A stretch of 64,000 nt of DNA, from NCBI GenBank assembly GCA_947247005.1, contig OX365947.1, forward strand, positions 35,172,760-35,236,759. Reading direction: 5' to 3'. The position numbers and the translations under genes are program-made. The notes under the pieces are model-generated. The model saw nothing but the letters and a program-made list of their open reading frames with translations, was not told the origin of the DNA and did not search any database. The first letter of the stretch is position 1. The number at the start of each line of letters is the position of its first letter. This DNA comes from Spisula solida (lineage: Eukaryota > Mollusca > Bivalvia > Venerida > Mactridae). Shown here piece after piece: positions 36,301 to 46,429 of this stretch.

Positions 36301-39300
36301 GCATTGATTGTTCCACAGGCATTGATTGTCCACATGCAATCCACAGGCATTGGTTGTACACAGGCATTGATTGTTCACAGGCATTGGTTGTCCACAGGCA
36401 TTGATTGTTCACAGGCATTGGTTGTTCCACAGGCATTGGTTGTCCACAGGCATTGATTGTTCACAGGCATTGATTGTCCACAGGCATTGATTGTTCACAG
36501 GCATTGGTTGTTCCACAGGCATTGGTTGTCCACAGGCATTGATTGTTCACAGGCATTGGTTGTTCCACGGGCATTGATTGTCCACAGGCATTGATTGTTC
36601 ACAGGCATTGATTGTTCACAGGCATTGATTGTTCCACAGGCATTGATTGTTCCACAGGCATTGGGTCACAGACATTGATTGTCCACAGGCATTGATTGTC
36701 CACAGGCATTGGTTGTTCACAGGCATTGATTGTTCACAGGCATTGATTGTCCACAGGCATTGATTGTTCCACAGGCATTGATTGTCCACAGGCATTGATT
36801 GTTCACAGGCATTGGTTGTCCACAGACATTGATTGTCCAAAGGCATTGGTTAAAGTTTGTCCCCCGGTTGACTCTCAGTCAATACTGCATCAATTGAATT
36901 GAAAAATGTGCACAAAATTTTAATATAATACTCATTTAATTATGACCCTTGTTGGACTTGAACTTCAGTGAGTATCGTCCAACTCTCAGTACCCAGTACA
37001 TGTATTGTAGGGGTTTGTGGACGGGATTTGTATCCCGGCTGCAGCAGGTCATGCCCTGCCATGAAACTTTGACAACAATGATAATAATACTCCACATGTG
37101 GAGAAGTTGCTGATTTGGATACTGGTGACAATACTGTCCAGAAAAACAGGTTACTAATAGGTCATTCAGCGGCCATATATACTCTGGGGTACTACAGGTC
37201 CCGATTATCTGGAATTACAAATGCTGCATTAGAAAAAAAAATACATTTTTCTGCAGAAAATTAAAGTTGTTTGATGAAAAAATTCTAAGTTTTGACAAAT
37301 TTATAGCCATTTGAAATTTCATAAGCAGAATTGTAGCAGAAGAACACTGTTTAGCTAACTGAGATTTGGTGTAGGGGGTATGTGCTTGTGGCACCTGAAG
37401 CAGACTTTTTGTTCATTTTCAGGATTGGGCATTAATCCTCAGTAGAACCTATTTATAACCTAAAAATTGTTGAGAAATGCTGTTAAATTTGAAATAGGCA
37501 AGGAAACAAAACCAGGATTCCATTTATGTGTATTACTATTTATTTAACTGTCCGTGCATTTTAATGTTCAAAATTTCAATGTGAATTTGCATATTTATAA
37601 GGCTCAGACATCATTAGTGGCTTAAGCTTTTTTTCATATTTTGCAGACACGGATTGTTTGACTCGTCAGTGCTGTGGTAACATGCGTCCATTCACTATCA
37701 ACATCACAGACAACAATTTTCAACCATTGGTACAGTTATACCGACCATATAGATGTGTGGGATATTTTGGATGGTGTTGTTGCTTACAGGAAATGGACAT
37801 TATGTCACCTCCAGGTGTCTCCATAGGTTCTGTTAAACAGCTGTAAGTCACTTAATGATATGTTTAGAATCATTATACATAACTGTAAACCAATTTACTT
37901 TTGCGAATACTATCTTTTGCATTTAGCTGATCATCAGCATATTCGCAATTACAAATTTTTGTGTTTTAAAGTTTTCCACAATGTCCATATTATTGATTTT
38001 AGCACTTTTACGGCGACTTAATTTTGCGAAATTCTACCACTATCGAGCTCAGCGAAATTAAATCGCGTGAAACAATTTCTTGGATAACAGTAATCAGGGG
38101 TCCTTCAATTAGAAGAAGAACAAGACAAACCTGTAAATCCTGATTTCCTCCACTAATGACAAGAAAGAATGAACTTTTCTGCAGCAAATAAAATTCATTT
38201 GATTGAAAATTTCAAAGTATTGGCTAAGTTAAGCCCATTTGAAGTTTTATAAGTTGAATTTCAACAATAGAACAATGTTGAGACATATTCTTGGTGTAGG
38301 GATGTGTGGTAATGGCACATGGAACAGATTTGCATCTTAAATTCCACAGTAGAACCCCTGATTAAAACATCAAGTAGTAAGGGTGTCCATCTTGAAAGTG
38401 GGGGTTGGTAATCCCAGACTGCACCAGACCTGTTCGTACAAATGTCACTGGTATAGCTGCGTGGCTAGGTGCTCAGTATGTGGCGCAATAACAGTTGTGC
38501 TAGTTGTCATAATGATATGATTGAAAAACGAAGATGAAAATAATATGAACTAATGCACAGCATATGTAGCGGACTATGTCAGTTGTCCTACATTATTTGT
38601 AACATGCTCATCTAGTACTGGATTTTTTGGTGATGCATAACTTCACAAAAAATTGTTTGGTTACGAAGTTACGAATCTGGAGCAAGCCGTTTCCAAAAGG
38701 CGCTACCGAGCGCTTTCCTACGTCTATGCAACCTATCGAAGCAGTTCGTTGCACAGGAAAGCGCGGGATAGCGGTTTGATACGAAATATTGGGTACAAAG
38801 TAACGAAAGACGATACAAACCTGCTATCGTTTGTCAGTCCGAATGAACACGAATAATACACGTTTTTCAATTTGTTTAGTTCTAGGTCTACTTAATTCAG
38901 GGGTAACTAATTTAAAAATGAATAATTAGATATAAACACAGATAACAACTGATTTCTAGGCCTTATTTGATATTTTATCTTTTTTTAATGGGTTGCATGA
39001 GCATACCAGATAGTACTTATGTTCAAAAGAAAAGGCTATTTTCATTTCAATTAATCATATTACGATTAAATATCAAACATCTTTAATCTTAATCACCTTT
39101 TTTTGTTAAATAAACCCTGCAAATTGTCACAACATAAAAGAGATTTAGACGGAAAAATACGGGTTTTGTTGTATCCAATAACGACAACAACAACATGTAA
39201 TTAGTTTTCACGACCTTCATCCCGCGAATATTTTTGACGATTTTGGAGGGATTTTTTAATTACATCTCGGCGAGGAATTACGAAAATGCATTTGTTTTAC

Positions 39301-41893
39301 TTTCTTTACAATAACCTACAACTACGATGTGGATTATCACCGTCCGGTCTAGATACGTAAATACCCTAAACGGACTTTAATTAATTGTATTGCAAACTTT
39401 GCGATGGGAAATAACCGAAACTTGTGTCTTTTTCATTAGATTTTTTTAAGATTGGTTGATATTTCGCGCATATGAACGATTCCCGCTCGACTTACTTCGT
39501 TATCTCAGAGTAATCATGTGTCTCATAACAGTTTGTAGCATCGTTTATGCACTGAAAATGTTAAAATTTCCTTCCGAAGTGGGCAAAAAAATGGCTGCCT
39601 TTTTTGTGTCCAAACATTTAGGAAATAGCCCTCCCCATATAAAGATTGGTTGCATAGCAACCATGGAAGACTGATAATTATTATCTTTTCTTTTCTAGAC
39701 AGGGGCCTACGCTAGTTTTTGGAATATTTTTAAACATAATTAAAAAATAAAAGAAAATTTATGAGCTGCCGAATATCGCATTTTAATTTTTTTTGTTATT
39801 CTATTAGCAGCCATTTTCTAGTATCTTTGCTTCAGTGCGGGATTTTAACACAAATTTTTAGATCCATTAGTGAATTCAAACTCTGACCAAACCACGTGCA
39901 CACGTGTTATCGTAAACCGGATCTTATCCGTTGGGCTTCGCCCAACGTATAGTCCGCTATAAAGGGTAGTGATGGTCCTATGCTGCTCACCTGTGTTTCG
40001 TTACTCAAGTCTCATGAAGAATGTAGCACAAATGGCATGTTTACAGGCTTTGAAAATGTTTGCCATAGTTTTTTACCCCAAAGTGCCAAATGTTAGCTTG
40101 ACCTTGATTCCATAAAACAATTGATCCGACTTTTAAAGGAAGGTTGTTTATCATTAGTCTATGACCCCTGATGATTTTGAGGTCTGTAGGTCAAAGGTCA
40201 AGGTCGCTGTGACCTTTTGATATTAATGGCTATTTGGCATCCATGGGGACTACAAACATCTCTATAGTTGAGGTCTGATTGGATTTGTATATACTTACAG
40301 ATGGACTCCATGGACACCCAAATATGGTGTATATGATCAACAAGGTAATAAGGTGTTTACCATCCATGGTGAATGTTGTTTCTGTGCCTGCTGTACTGAC
40401 ATCATGTTTCAGGTATATGTCTTAGCTTTTGTAGTAAATTACTAGTAATGTGTGGTGTTACACTGACACTGTGTGTAACCATAGGGATTCGACACTGCTA
40501 AAATATCACATTGCTCATCAACCTCTATATGCTACAGTAGGGTTGATCAACCACAGATAGTACACAATCCATGCATATCAGTTTACTTTCCATTGATGTT
40601 TTCTATAACAATAAAACATACAAAAATAACTAGAAAATCTCTTAATCATGTGATGTCAGAAAAAAATGATTCACAAAGTTCGCAATTTACTTGGGACAGC
40701 CCTCATACAAATCGTATATATATATATTCTTGTGATTATTTTGATATGCAAAATATATATTTAGAGCAACTTGTTTTCAATGCAGACGCTCTCTTGTGCC
40801 CAACACCACCGCAGCATTGACATTATTCCTACAGCCCTATAGTAACTGACATATTGTACTGTATATTTTGTAGATAACTGATGCCAATGACCAAGAAATT
40901 GGACGTATAATCAAGCATTGGGGTGGCTGCAGAGAGATACTTGGTGGTGTCAATGATTTCAGGGTTCAGTGTACGTACTTTATATCAAAATATATTCAGG
41001 GTGGCTACAGACTCCGGAAAACAGGGAGCATGCTAAAATTCCATGCAGGGAAAAATCAGGGTATATCAAAATTGGGCAAAACTCAGGGAATTATCGGGAA
41101 ATTTACAAAAATTGGAAGAAAAAATTTGTCTACTAGTAGCTTCTCTTCAAACAGACCATTAGGAACATGTATTTATTATAAGCTACGTATATATAGTTTG
41201 GTGATAAAGTTATGGCTATAAGGGGACATTAGAGGCCATATTTTCAGCTGTGTCTGAGTTTTGAACACATCCAACAATCGGCAAAATCACCTTTCAGTCA
41301 GGGAAAAATCAGGGAATTTTAATCTTCATTTTCTGTCGTTACCCCGAATTATTTTCAATGATAAATCTGACTGCCTTATACCAGATGCTTTTGCAAAAAG
41401 ATACTAAAAATCGAACTGGGAAGGCTTGCATGCTTTTACATATTTCAATTTTTTTTAACCATTTCTTAAATATGATTGTTAAGCACTTTCAAGTTCAATG
41501 TTTGTTGCACTTTTTAATGTGTAATTGTATACAGAATGAAAGCGATATAGAAATGTGGTATAAAAATGATGATTTACCACTATTTCACTTTTCGACAGAT
41601 CTGTTATATTTCTATACTGATGTGCTAAGCATTTAACTATTTTCAATACTGATATGTCATAGTGTAGTACTGTATATATTACCGGTTACTACCAGTTGGC
41701 TATTGATGAAGCAGTCAATACATAAATAGGTTAGGGGTCTATGAACTGGAGTAAAGGTTCAATTCATGACAATTATGATTGTTTCTTTTCTGTTACAGTT
41801 CCTCCTGATTTGGACGTATTTAAGAAAACACTTCTTGTGGGAGCCACTTTCCTCATTGATTTCATCTACTTTGAGAGAAACAAGAATAACTAA
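30134..41893 (+). CDS. Phospholipid scramblase gene, six coding exons, 250 aa
   Basis: Coding exons are 30159-30333, 33901-33978, 37647-37842, 40301-40412, 40874-40970 and 41799-41893. Every boundary has AG/GT and the 753 nt form one frame. The protein has a short Gly/Pro/Met/Gln-rich N-terminus (1-35), then the 12-stranded scramblase fold. Family marks: FERNNKY (64-70), CCGNMRPF (93-100), RPYRC (117-121), the cysteine triplet CCC (128-130) with LQEMDI behind it (palmitoylation region in vertebrate PLSCR1), PPGVSIG, a second cysteine cluster ECCFCACC (174-181), HWGG, and the C-terminal FPPDLDV plus hydrophobic helix LLVGATFLIDFIYFE (231-245). Such proteins sit at the inner face of the plasma membrane or in the nucleus and are linked to calcium-driven lipid mixing, though direct scrambling by PLSCR1 is disputed. 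The EF-hand-like loop is altered (see findings). Several paralogues exist in animals, so I give no number to this one. Confidence 0.95.
30583..30760. repeat. Dispersed repeat family A, copy 2
   Basis: 'Gattatattaagtcagaca', 'gggaaggcagcact', 'ccagccgagcacag' and 'cgcccaagtccaagctgtc' repeat 525-760 in order. Lies within scramblase intron 1. Confidence 0.65.
31716..31975. mobile_element. 260-bp CAGGGG-ended element, copy 2
   Basis: CAGGGGTATCAATTTTCCTG at the left and TTGACTCCCCTG at the right are partial inverted repeats. GAACTC flanks both sides (31710-31715 and 31976-31981), a likely target duplication. CAGGG/CCCTG ends suggest hAT. Non-autonomous. Confidence 0.7.
32721..33766. mobile_element. 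Full-length molluscan AGGTCA-rich element
   Basis: Left end TTTTTAGCTCACCTGTCACA followed by 'gtcgttcgtccttctgtccg'; right end 'gacaggtgagcgacctatgg' then 'gggccctcttgttt'. AGCTCACCTGTC and GACAGGTGAGC are inverse. The core has about four ~145-bp units like those at 24080-24878. It lies in scramblase intron 1 and ends 135 bp before exon 2. Confidence 0.85.
33901..33978 (+). CDS. Scramblase exon 2
   Basis: 78 nt encoding VVTGFERNNKYRLCNSADQQ FMYAKE, phase 1 at both ends. Corresponds to the first beta strands of the scramblase domain. Acceptor ttgcag, donor GTAGAG (weaker). Confidence 0.92.
34010..34735. repeat. Dispersed repeat family B, copy 2
   Basis: Matches 23600-24065 in ordered words (see there). 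It has extra sequence at about 34086-34250 including 'gaacagggaaagcagcact', similar to a word of family A. Confidence 0.45.
35007..35027. repeat. 21-bp palindrome around TCACGGTGA
   Basis: GGAAAATCAC, G, GTGATTTTCC: arms of 10 bp. Surrounding sequence repeats CACCG/CGGTG words (34919-35062). It could be a small foldback or a binding site; I see no way to decide. Confidence 0.5.
35205..36850. repeat. 1.65-kb intronic minisatellite, 17/18-bp units
   Basis: About 93 copies of CACAGGCATTGATTGT joined by T, C or TC, so units are 17 or 18 bp. ATTGATTG and ATTGGTTG variants alternate. The block 35440-35900 is mostly the 18-bp form; 35900-36850 mixes the 17-bp forms. Long open frames across it (MPVEQ/NNQCLW) are by-products of the repeat. 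It lies inside scramblase intron 2. Confidence 0.97.
37188..37450. repeat. Dispersed repeat family C, copy 2
   Basis: Shares 'tttctgcagaaaatta', 'gccatttgaaatttcataa' and 'ttttcaggattgggcatta' with the other copies. Ends are decayed. Confidence 0.5.
37647..37842 (+). CDS. Scramblase exon 3 (core, cysteine-rich)
   Basis: 196 nt encoding DTDCLTRQCCGNMRPFTINI to PPGVSIGSVKQ. Contains residues 85-149 with the CCC palmitoylation-type motif and LQEMDI. Phase 1 entry, phase 2 exit at CT|GTAAGT. Confidence 0.95.
38095..38360. mobile_element. Family C element, copy 3
   Basis: Begins CAGGGGTCCTTCAATTAG and ends AGTAGAACCCCTG. Interior 'aacttttctgcagcaaataaa' and 'gaatttcaacaatagaacaatg' match the other copies. 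CAGGGG/CCCCTG ends suggest hAT; a clean target duplication was not found. Confidence 0.6.
38567..39959. mobile_element. 1.4-kb element with TAGCGGACTAT ends
   Basis: TAGCGGACTAT at the left and ATAGTCCGCTA at the right. The right end includes the small hairpin GTTGGGCTTCGCCCAAC. Possible TA duplication as in Tc1/mariner, with short 11-bp ends. The 67-aa plus-strand frame at 38653-38856 (FGYEVTNLEQAVSKRRYRAL...) looks protein-like but I do not recognise it. Confidence 0.5.
40301..40412 (+). CDS. Scramblase exon 4
   Basis: 112 nt encoding (L)WTPWTPKYGVYDQQGNKVF to CACCTDIMFQ, residues 150-187. Includes the second cysteine cluster. Phase 2 entry, phase 0 exit at CAG|GTATAT. Confidence 0.95.
40874..40970 (+). 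CDS. Scramblase exon 5
   Basis: 97 nt encoding ITDANDQEIGRIIKHWGGCR, EILGGVNDFRVQ, residues 188-219, and ending T|GTACGT in phase 1. It carries the first half of the region aligned to the PLSCR1 calcium loop. Confidence 0.94.
40998..41345. repeat. 'Tcagggaaaaatcaggg' dispersed repeat in intron 5
   Basis: Contains 'ggaaaacaggga', 'cagggaaaaatcagggta' and near the other end 'gtcagggaaaaatcaggga', in the same orientation. A widespread animal repeat type in my reading; class unresolved. Confidence 0.45.
41799..41893 (+). CDS. Scramblase exon 6, with stop
   Basis: 95 nt encoding (F)PPDLDVFKKTLLVGATFLI, DFIYFERNKNN and TAA at 41891-41893. FPPDLDV plus the hydrophobic helix is the family C-terminal signature. 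AATAAA at 41945-41950 is a possible but unusually close poly-A signal. Confidence 0.95.
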
Positions 41894-42514
41894 ACCAGAT
41901 GATACACCTTGACGTATGACACATGTGTTGGTATCAACACGAGGAATAAACTTTGTACTATTCCATGTCTGGAACAAATTGACTGATTCTATTTATTCGG
42001 AATGGTGTAGATAACTAACTTTGTCAATATATATTTTTTGTACTTATGTCTTCATGCTGAATGGTTCTGTTCAAAGGAAATTGCATTGTAGCGTGTCTTT
42101 GACATTTTTAACACAAACTGTTAAAGAAGGTTTTCGAAGAACAGGAACGACAACTGTGTTCACCTAGTAGAATCCAGCATTTCTTACGACATTCCTTGTT
42201 ATGAATTTGACAATAGTATGTTGCCTACCCTTCTGTCAAATTGAACAACCCTTAAACTGCTGATTGAATTTTACTTGATTTAGTAAACTTTATACAAGTA
42301 TTAGCATCAGGCCTAATTTGATGTAGTACCTGCACTCTCAATTTGTAGAACTTTAAGCAGTATAGTGGCCCTGGAAATATTTGAATTCCTACCATTTGAG
42401 TGTGGTATATTAACATGCCTCTAATTCAAACTATTTGTTTTTTTCTGTGCACTTAGATTCCTAGATAATCAGTACTAAAACGATTGCCAAAATATTTGTA
42501 ATATATATTTACAT
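41894..42514 (+). other. Probable scramblase 3' UTR and downstream sequence
   Basis: No open frame or repeat. The true transcript end cannot be placed; AATAAA candidates lie at 41945 and 42563 (the latter inside a family C copy). Confidence 0.4.
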
Positions 42515-42770
42515 CAGGGGTTCTATAATTTCGAATTAATCCGGGTTTGCTGCACTAGAAAGAATAAACTTTTCTGTAGAAAATATAAGTTATTTGAAGA
42601 AAAAAACACCAAGAATTGACTAAGTTATGGTCATTTGAAATTTCATATGCTAATTTTGACTATAGAACAATGTTTGAAATTTGGGTATGGATGTGTGCTA
42701 ATGGAACACACACGAAACAGACTTGCGTCTTATTTTCAGGACCTAACATAATGTCATAGTATAACCCCTG
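42515..42770. mobile_element. Family C element, copy 4
   Basis: Begins CAGGGGTTCTATAATTTC and ends AGTATAACCCCTG. 'Gaataaacttttctgtagaaaata', 'tatggtcatttgaaatttcat' and 'gtatggatgtgtgctaatgg' match the other copies. TACAT appears beside both ends but offset by one base, so duplication is only suggestive. Confidence 0.6.
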
Positions 42771-43785
42771 GTACATTATTTCATACATACTCTTAATGCA
42801 CCGTCATATAAGTGTTTAAATTACTAATAATAGGTCATAATGCTGTTATTGTCATTTTGGTTTTATATTTTAGAACAATTGATTGACAGATACAATGAAT
42901 CTCAAATGATATGTTTTCTCGTTCTATCTACTTACTCTTCGGACGTAATGAAGCATATGTATGTTGCATATTGTTTTAATTCTAAGAAATATATTGTATA
43001 ATTATACAGAGTGTTTGCATTCACCTTATTTTCACTTTTTCACTAAATTACCTAATCCCTGCTTTCTGATTGGCTATGACTAGACATTTACACACCAGTA
43101 AACCTCCGTTTACATTTGTGTAAATTTTCTTTTTTGCACCCAGCTAGTTATTTTGGTGTAGCGTGACATAGACCTTGGCTTCCTGTAAGTTAATCCTCTG
43201 ATTTTGTATTTAAATAAGGCACAGCGTCTTCGGGGCTTTATGTTAAATGTGTTCCTTCAAATCGGGTGTTTACACATCTATGAATTTCAACGAATGATCG
43301 TTAAAACTTATAGTGATTATCCGGATATTCCTATAAACAATCAACCAAATTAATATTATAATGTATTCCGGTAATGATTTTGTGTCAAAATATGAACATT
43401 TTTATCATGTAACGAAACAATGCTATCTTATATATTTACGTATTTTTTTCTATTTTAATTTCCTGTGTTACTGAATTCCATAAAATATCATAATTTTATA
43501 CCGTCTTGAAATCCTTGTGTATATGATTACATTGTTTTGATCTAAGCTAGATAGTACAATATGGACTCGGCTACTATTCACTAAACATGTACTTGTTTGA
43601 CTCTGGCTGCATATAATATTGTTTTAATATTTTTGTCTGTTTTATTTTGGATCATTTGTTGATCTAGTGATTTCTTTGTATATTTTCTGTAGTTTTATGC
43701 AGAACTGACTTTTCAATGATTCCATTTTACTTGACTAAATAATCTGTGTTGCCTTTGTGAACAGGATTAGGCCATGACAAAGGTT
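42771..43785. other. Intergenic AT-rich DNA
   Basis: No gene, array or element ends recognised in about 1 kb. Confidence 0.45.
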
Positions 43786-44056
43786 TTGTTATGCCCCCCC
43801 ATCTTTGATGAGGGGTATATTGCTTTGCACTTGTAGTTTGATCTGTCAGTAGCTCGGTAGACCAAATGGTTTCAGTTCAATAATTCAAGAACACTTTGCC
43901 CTACGATTTTCAAACTTTACATGGAGGTTGGTCATCAACAGTAGATGACCCCTATTGAATTTGAGGTCAGTAGGTCAAAGGTCACTGTGAACTTTGCCAT
44001 TTCTGACTATCTGGCTGCCAGGGGGCATACATGTTTTACTAACATCTCTTGTTCAA
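43786..44056. mobile_element. TTATGCCCCCC-ended molluscan element, second type
   Basis: Starts ttatgcccccccatctttga; interior 'catggaggttggtcatcaac', 'agtagatgacccctat', 'aggtcagtaggtcaaaggtc', 'ggctgccagggggcatacat'; ends ttactaacatctcttgtt. Diverged partial relatives lie at 30926-31070 and about 40080-40260. AGGTCAAAGGTCA is at 43972-43984. Confidence 0.7.
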
Positions 44057-44460
44057 ATTTTATGCCAAATGATCAAAAATATCAAAATGTTTATGTTTTT
44101 TGACAATGTCTTTTATTGCTCAATTTCTTTTATATCCCAAAGTGCATTGTATTATGTCTACCTTATTTACAAAGATCTACTCAAATTGTTCAAAAAACTT
44201 CTGAGTGTCATGTAAATGTCGTGCTCAAATCTTTCTAATCTTTGAAGAGTTACCTCCCTTGTACCATAGGTTTGTATAGTGATTCTGTATTTTTCTACAT
44301 TTTAATATTATTATTATTAAAATGAAAATTTTGACAAATTGCCTTAATTGTATTACAGTGCTCTTCATACATGTTAGTAAAAAATCAAATTGTATGTACA
44401 TATATCACCATGCTCTTATCTATGCTAGTTTATCATTTCTGTGTGTGGCAATTATAAAGG

Positions 44461-44610
44461 AATAGCTAGATTTTCGTTCAAATTTTCTGTAAAAATATGG
44501 AGGGAATTATATGTTTTATTAACCACGAATTGTTATTATAAATGAATAGCTAGATTTTCGTTCAAATTTTCTTTAAAAATGGGGTGGGAATTGTATGTTT
44601 TATAAATCCC
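44461..44610. repeat. ~83-bp tandem duplication
   Basis: Two copies of 'gaatagctagattttcgttc', 'aaattttct', 'taaaaat.tgg...gaatt.tatgtttta', starting at about 44461 and 44544. Confidence 0.75.
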
Positions 44611-45306
44611 CTATGGGTTTGCCCTCTGTTAGTCGGTCTGTCAAAAATATGGATCCTGACATAATTTAAAAAGTTTCTAAGCTAGTTTTATTAAAATTAA
44701 TATGCTGAATGGGGGCAATAAGGTGATTATGCACGTCTGAATCTTTTTTTATTCGGACAAAAAATTGTTGTTGCTATGGCAACAGAAACATTGAAAATAC
44801 TTAATAGGGTCATGGCTTAAAACCGGTAGGGGACTTCCATATGGCTTGCAATTCTTGATGACTAGTTAACCATTAAAAGTTTCTATTTAATAAACCAGGT
44901 AATTGGATTCATGAATTGATTGCGTCCCCCATATATCTCCAAAAGTATTTAGCTATGGCCATAAATCTTTGAAGGAATATGTATATGTTAAGTTATTCAT
45001 CTGTGGATTGTTCATGCTGGTTCCTAGCTACGTAACCAAGTTGGGTTCCTTGTCTGAAAACCTTGCGGAAATTCCACATTTTTTGTTGAGTTTGATTTTG
45101 ACTTTACTTGTTTGTTGATTGACTTTTATCCAGTATTGATCAAATCCTATTTGTGTGTTTGTTTGTTTGTTTCAAATGCTGAAACTTGTCTGTTTATGTA
45201 ATAATGAAAATGGTTGTTTTAATTATGCCCTTCATCAAAGAAGGGACCTATGTCAATCAGTTTGTTAGTCCTCATACTTGAAAGGAAGGTTGGTCATGGC
45301 CTGCTA

Positions 45307-45413
45307 CTAGGCCTCTTCTTCCCCCACCTCTGTATTAATTATAGTCAAGGGGGGGGGATAAAGTAGACTAGGCCTCTTCTTCCCCCACCTCTGTATTAAG
45401 AATAGTTAGACCA
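45307..45413. repeat. Isolated two-unit copy of the 59-bp satellite
   Basis: Two satellite units, one of each subtype (attatagtcaaggggg and agaatagttag), sit alone 1.8 kb before the main array. They are flanked by the 9 bp GGCCTGCTA at 45298-45306 and 45414-45422, and they split another repeat ('ggttggtcat' ... 'aggtcagcaagttaaaggtc'). Confidence 0.75.
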
Positions 45414-45844
45414 GGCCTGCTATTGCTTCTAAAGGTCAGCAAGTTAAAGGTCATGGTCAATGTGACTGAACTTAACAACTGCTTGGCTGTCAGGTGGTAT
45501 AAAACTAACCCTACAATCTAGTGTTGTATTATAGCTTTAAATGCATGAATAGAATAGATTGATTCAGCAAGATTTTGAAGCTTTAATCAAGTGATCTTAT
45601 GTTCTGTATATATTTTTAATGTACCACTTTCCTCATGTTTTACTATAGTCTTACTTGTTTTAACCAGGTGTCTTATTTTATTTGTACATATTGTGAGTAT
45701 AATCGGTTGTTATTTCAATATTGTCACATTTTATTGCATTATATAATATATAAAAAGACAATCTTAAAGATAGTTTTAGAGTATTGATAGTATACTACAG
45801 GTATATTAGTTGAACATATTCCAAATCGTAATATATTTATCGTA

Positions 45845-46429
45845 TAGCTGGTTATTTCTGCGGCATGGAAATTTCTGCCATTCTGCGGTCCAAGACCAAT
45901 TCGTAGAATTTAATCCACACAGAATAATATTATCTGTAAAAATTAATCAAGCAGAATAAAATCGCCGATGTCAACAAAATCTTTATCTGCCGTAAATTGC
46001 CGAAAAGTCTGAAGCATTTCGAATACAATTCTCAGTTTGGTATAATTATGGGCAATTATGGCTGTAATCATCTCATCGTCGTGGTATACATAATTAGTTT
46101 AAATGTTTGTTAATCTGAGCGTCTTTCAATAGAACATTTATATAATCCCTTCATGCAGGTATACACGTATATTATATTCGTTGCGTATTCAAACTGCATT
46201 CCTTGTTGAATTGTGAATCAGTATAGATCGAAAATGAGCATAATTAATGAGATAATTTTGTGAAACAGATGGAGTTCTGAAATCCACAGAAATTTATTTT
46301 ACCATGAAGAAAACAGCAGAAATTTATCCTTGCCATTTTGGCGATAAGCAGAAATTAAAATTAGCAGCAAACAGCAGAAATTCTTTGGACAAAAACCCAC
46401 ATTATTAGATCCGCAGAAATAACTAGCTG
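45845..46429. mobile_element. 585-bp MITE with AGCTGGTTATTTCTGCGG ends
   Basis: The left TAGCTGGTTATTTCTGCGG and the right CCGCAGAAATAACTAGCTG are inverse with two mismatches, flanked by TA on both sides. The interior repeats GCAGAAATT many times on both strands. Tc1/mariner-like, non-autonomous. Confidence 0.75.

Larger units (their letters stand above)
33979..37646 (+). other. Scramblase intron 2
   Basis: 3.67 kb with family B copy 2 (34010-34735), a cluster of CACCGTG/CACGGTG words (34917-35045), the 1.65-kb minisatellite (35205-36850) and family C copy 2 (37188-37450). Acceptor ttttgcag. Confidence 0.8.
37843..40300 (+). other. Scramblase intron 3
   Basis: Holds family C copy 3 (38095-38360), a TA-flanked element (38567-39959) and a TCAAAGGTCA-type molluscan repeat (about 40080-40260) that ends 40 bp before exon 4. 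Acceptor atacttacag. Confidence 0.8.

Noticed and set aside
35116..36846. Many long open frames of NNQCLW / VPQALI repeats
   Set aside because: They are all translations of the 17/18-bp minisatellite inside a scramblase intron and shift frame with the unit length.
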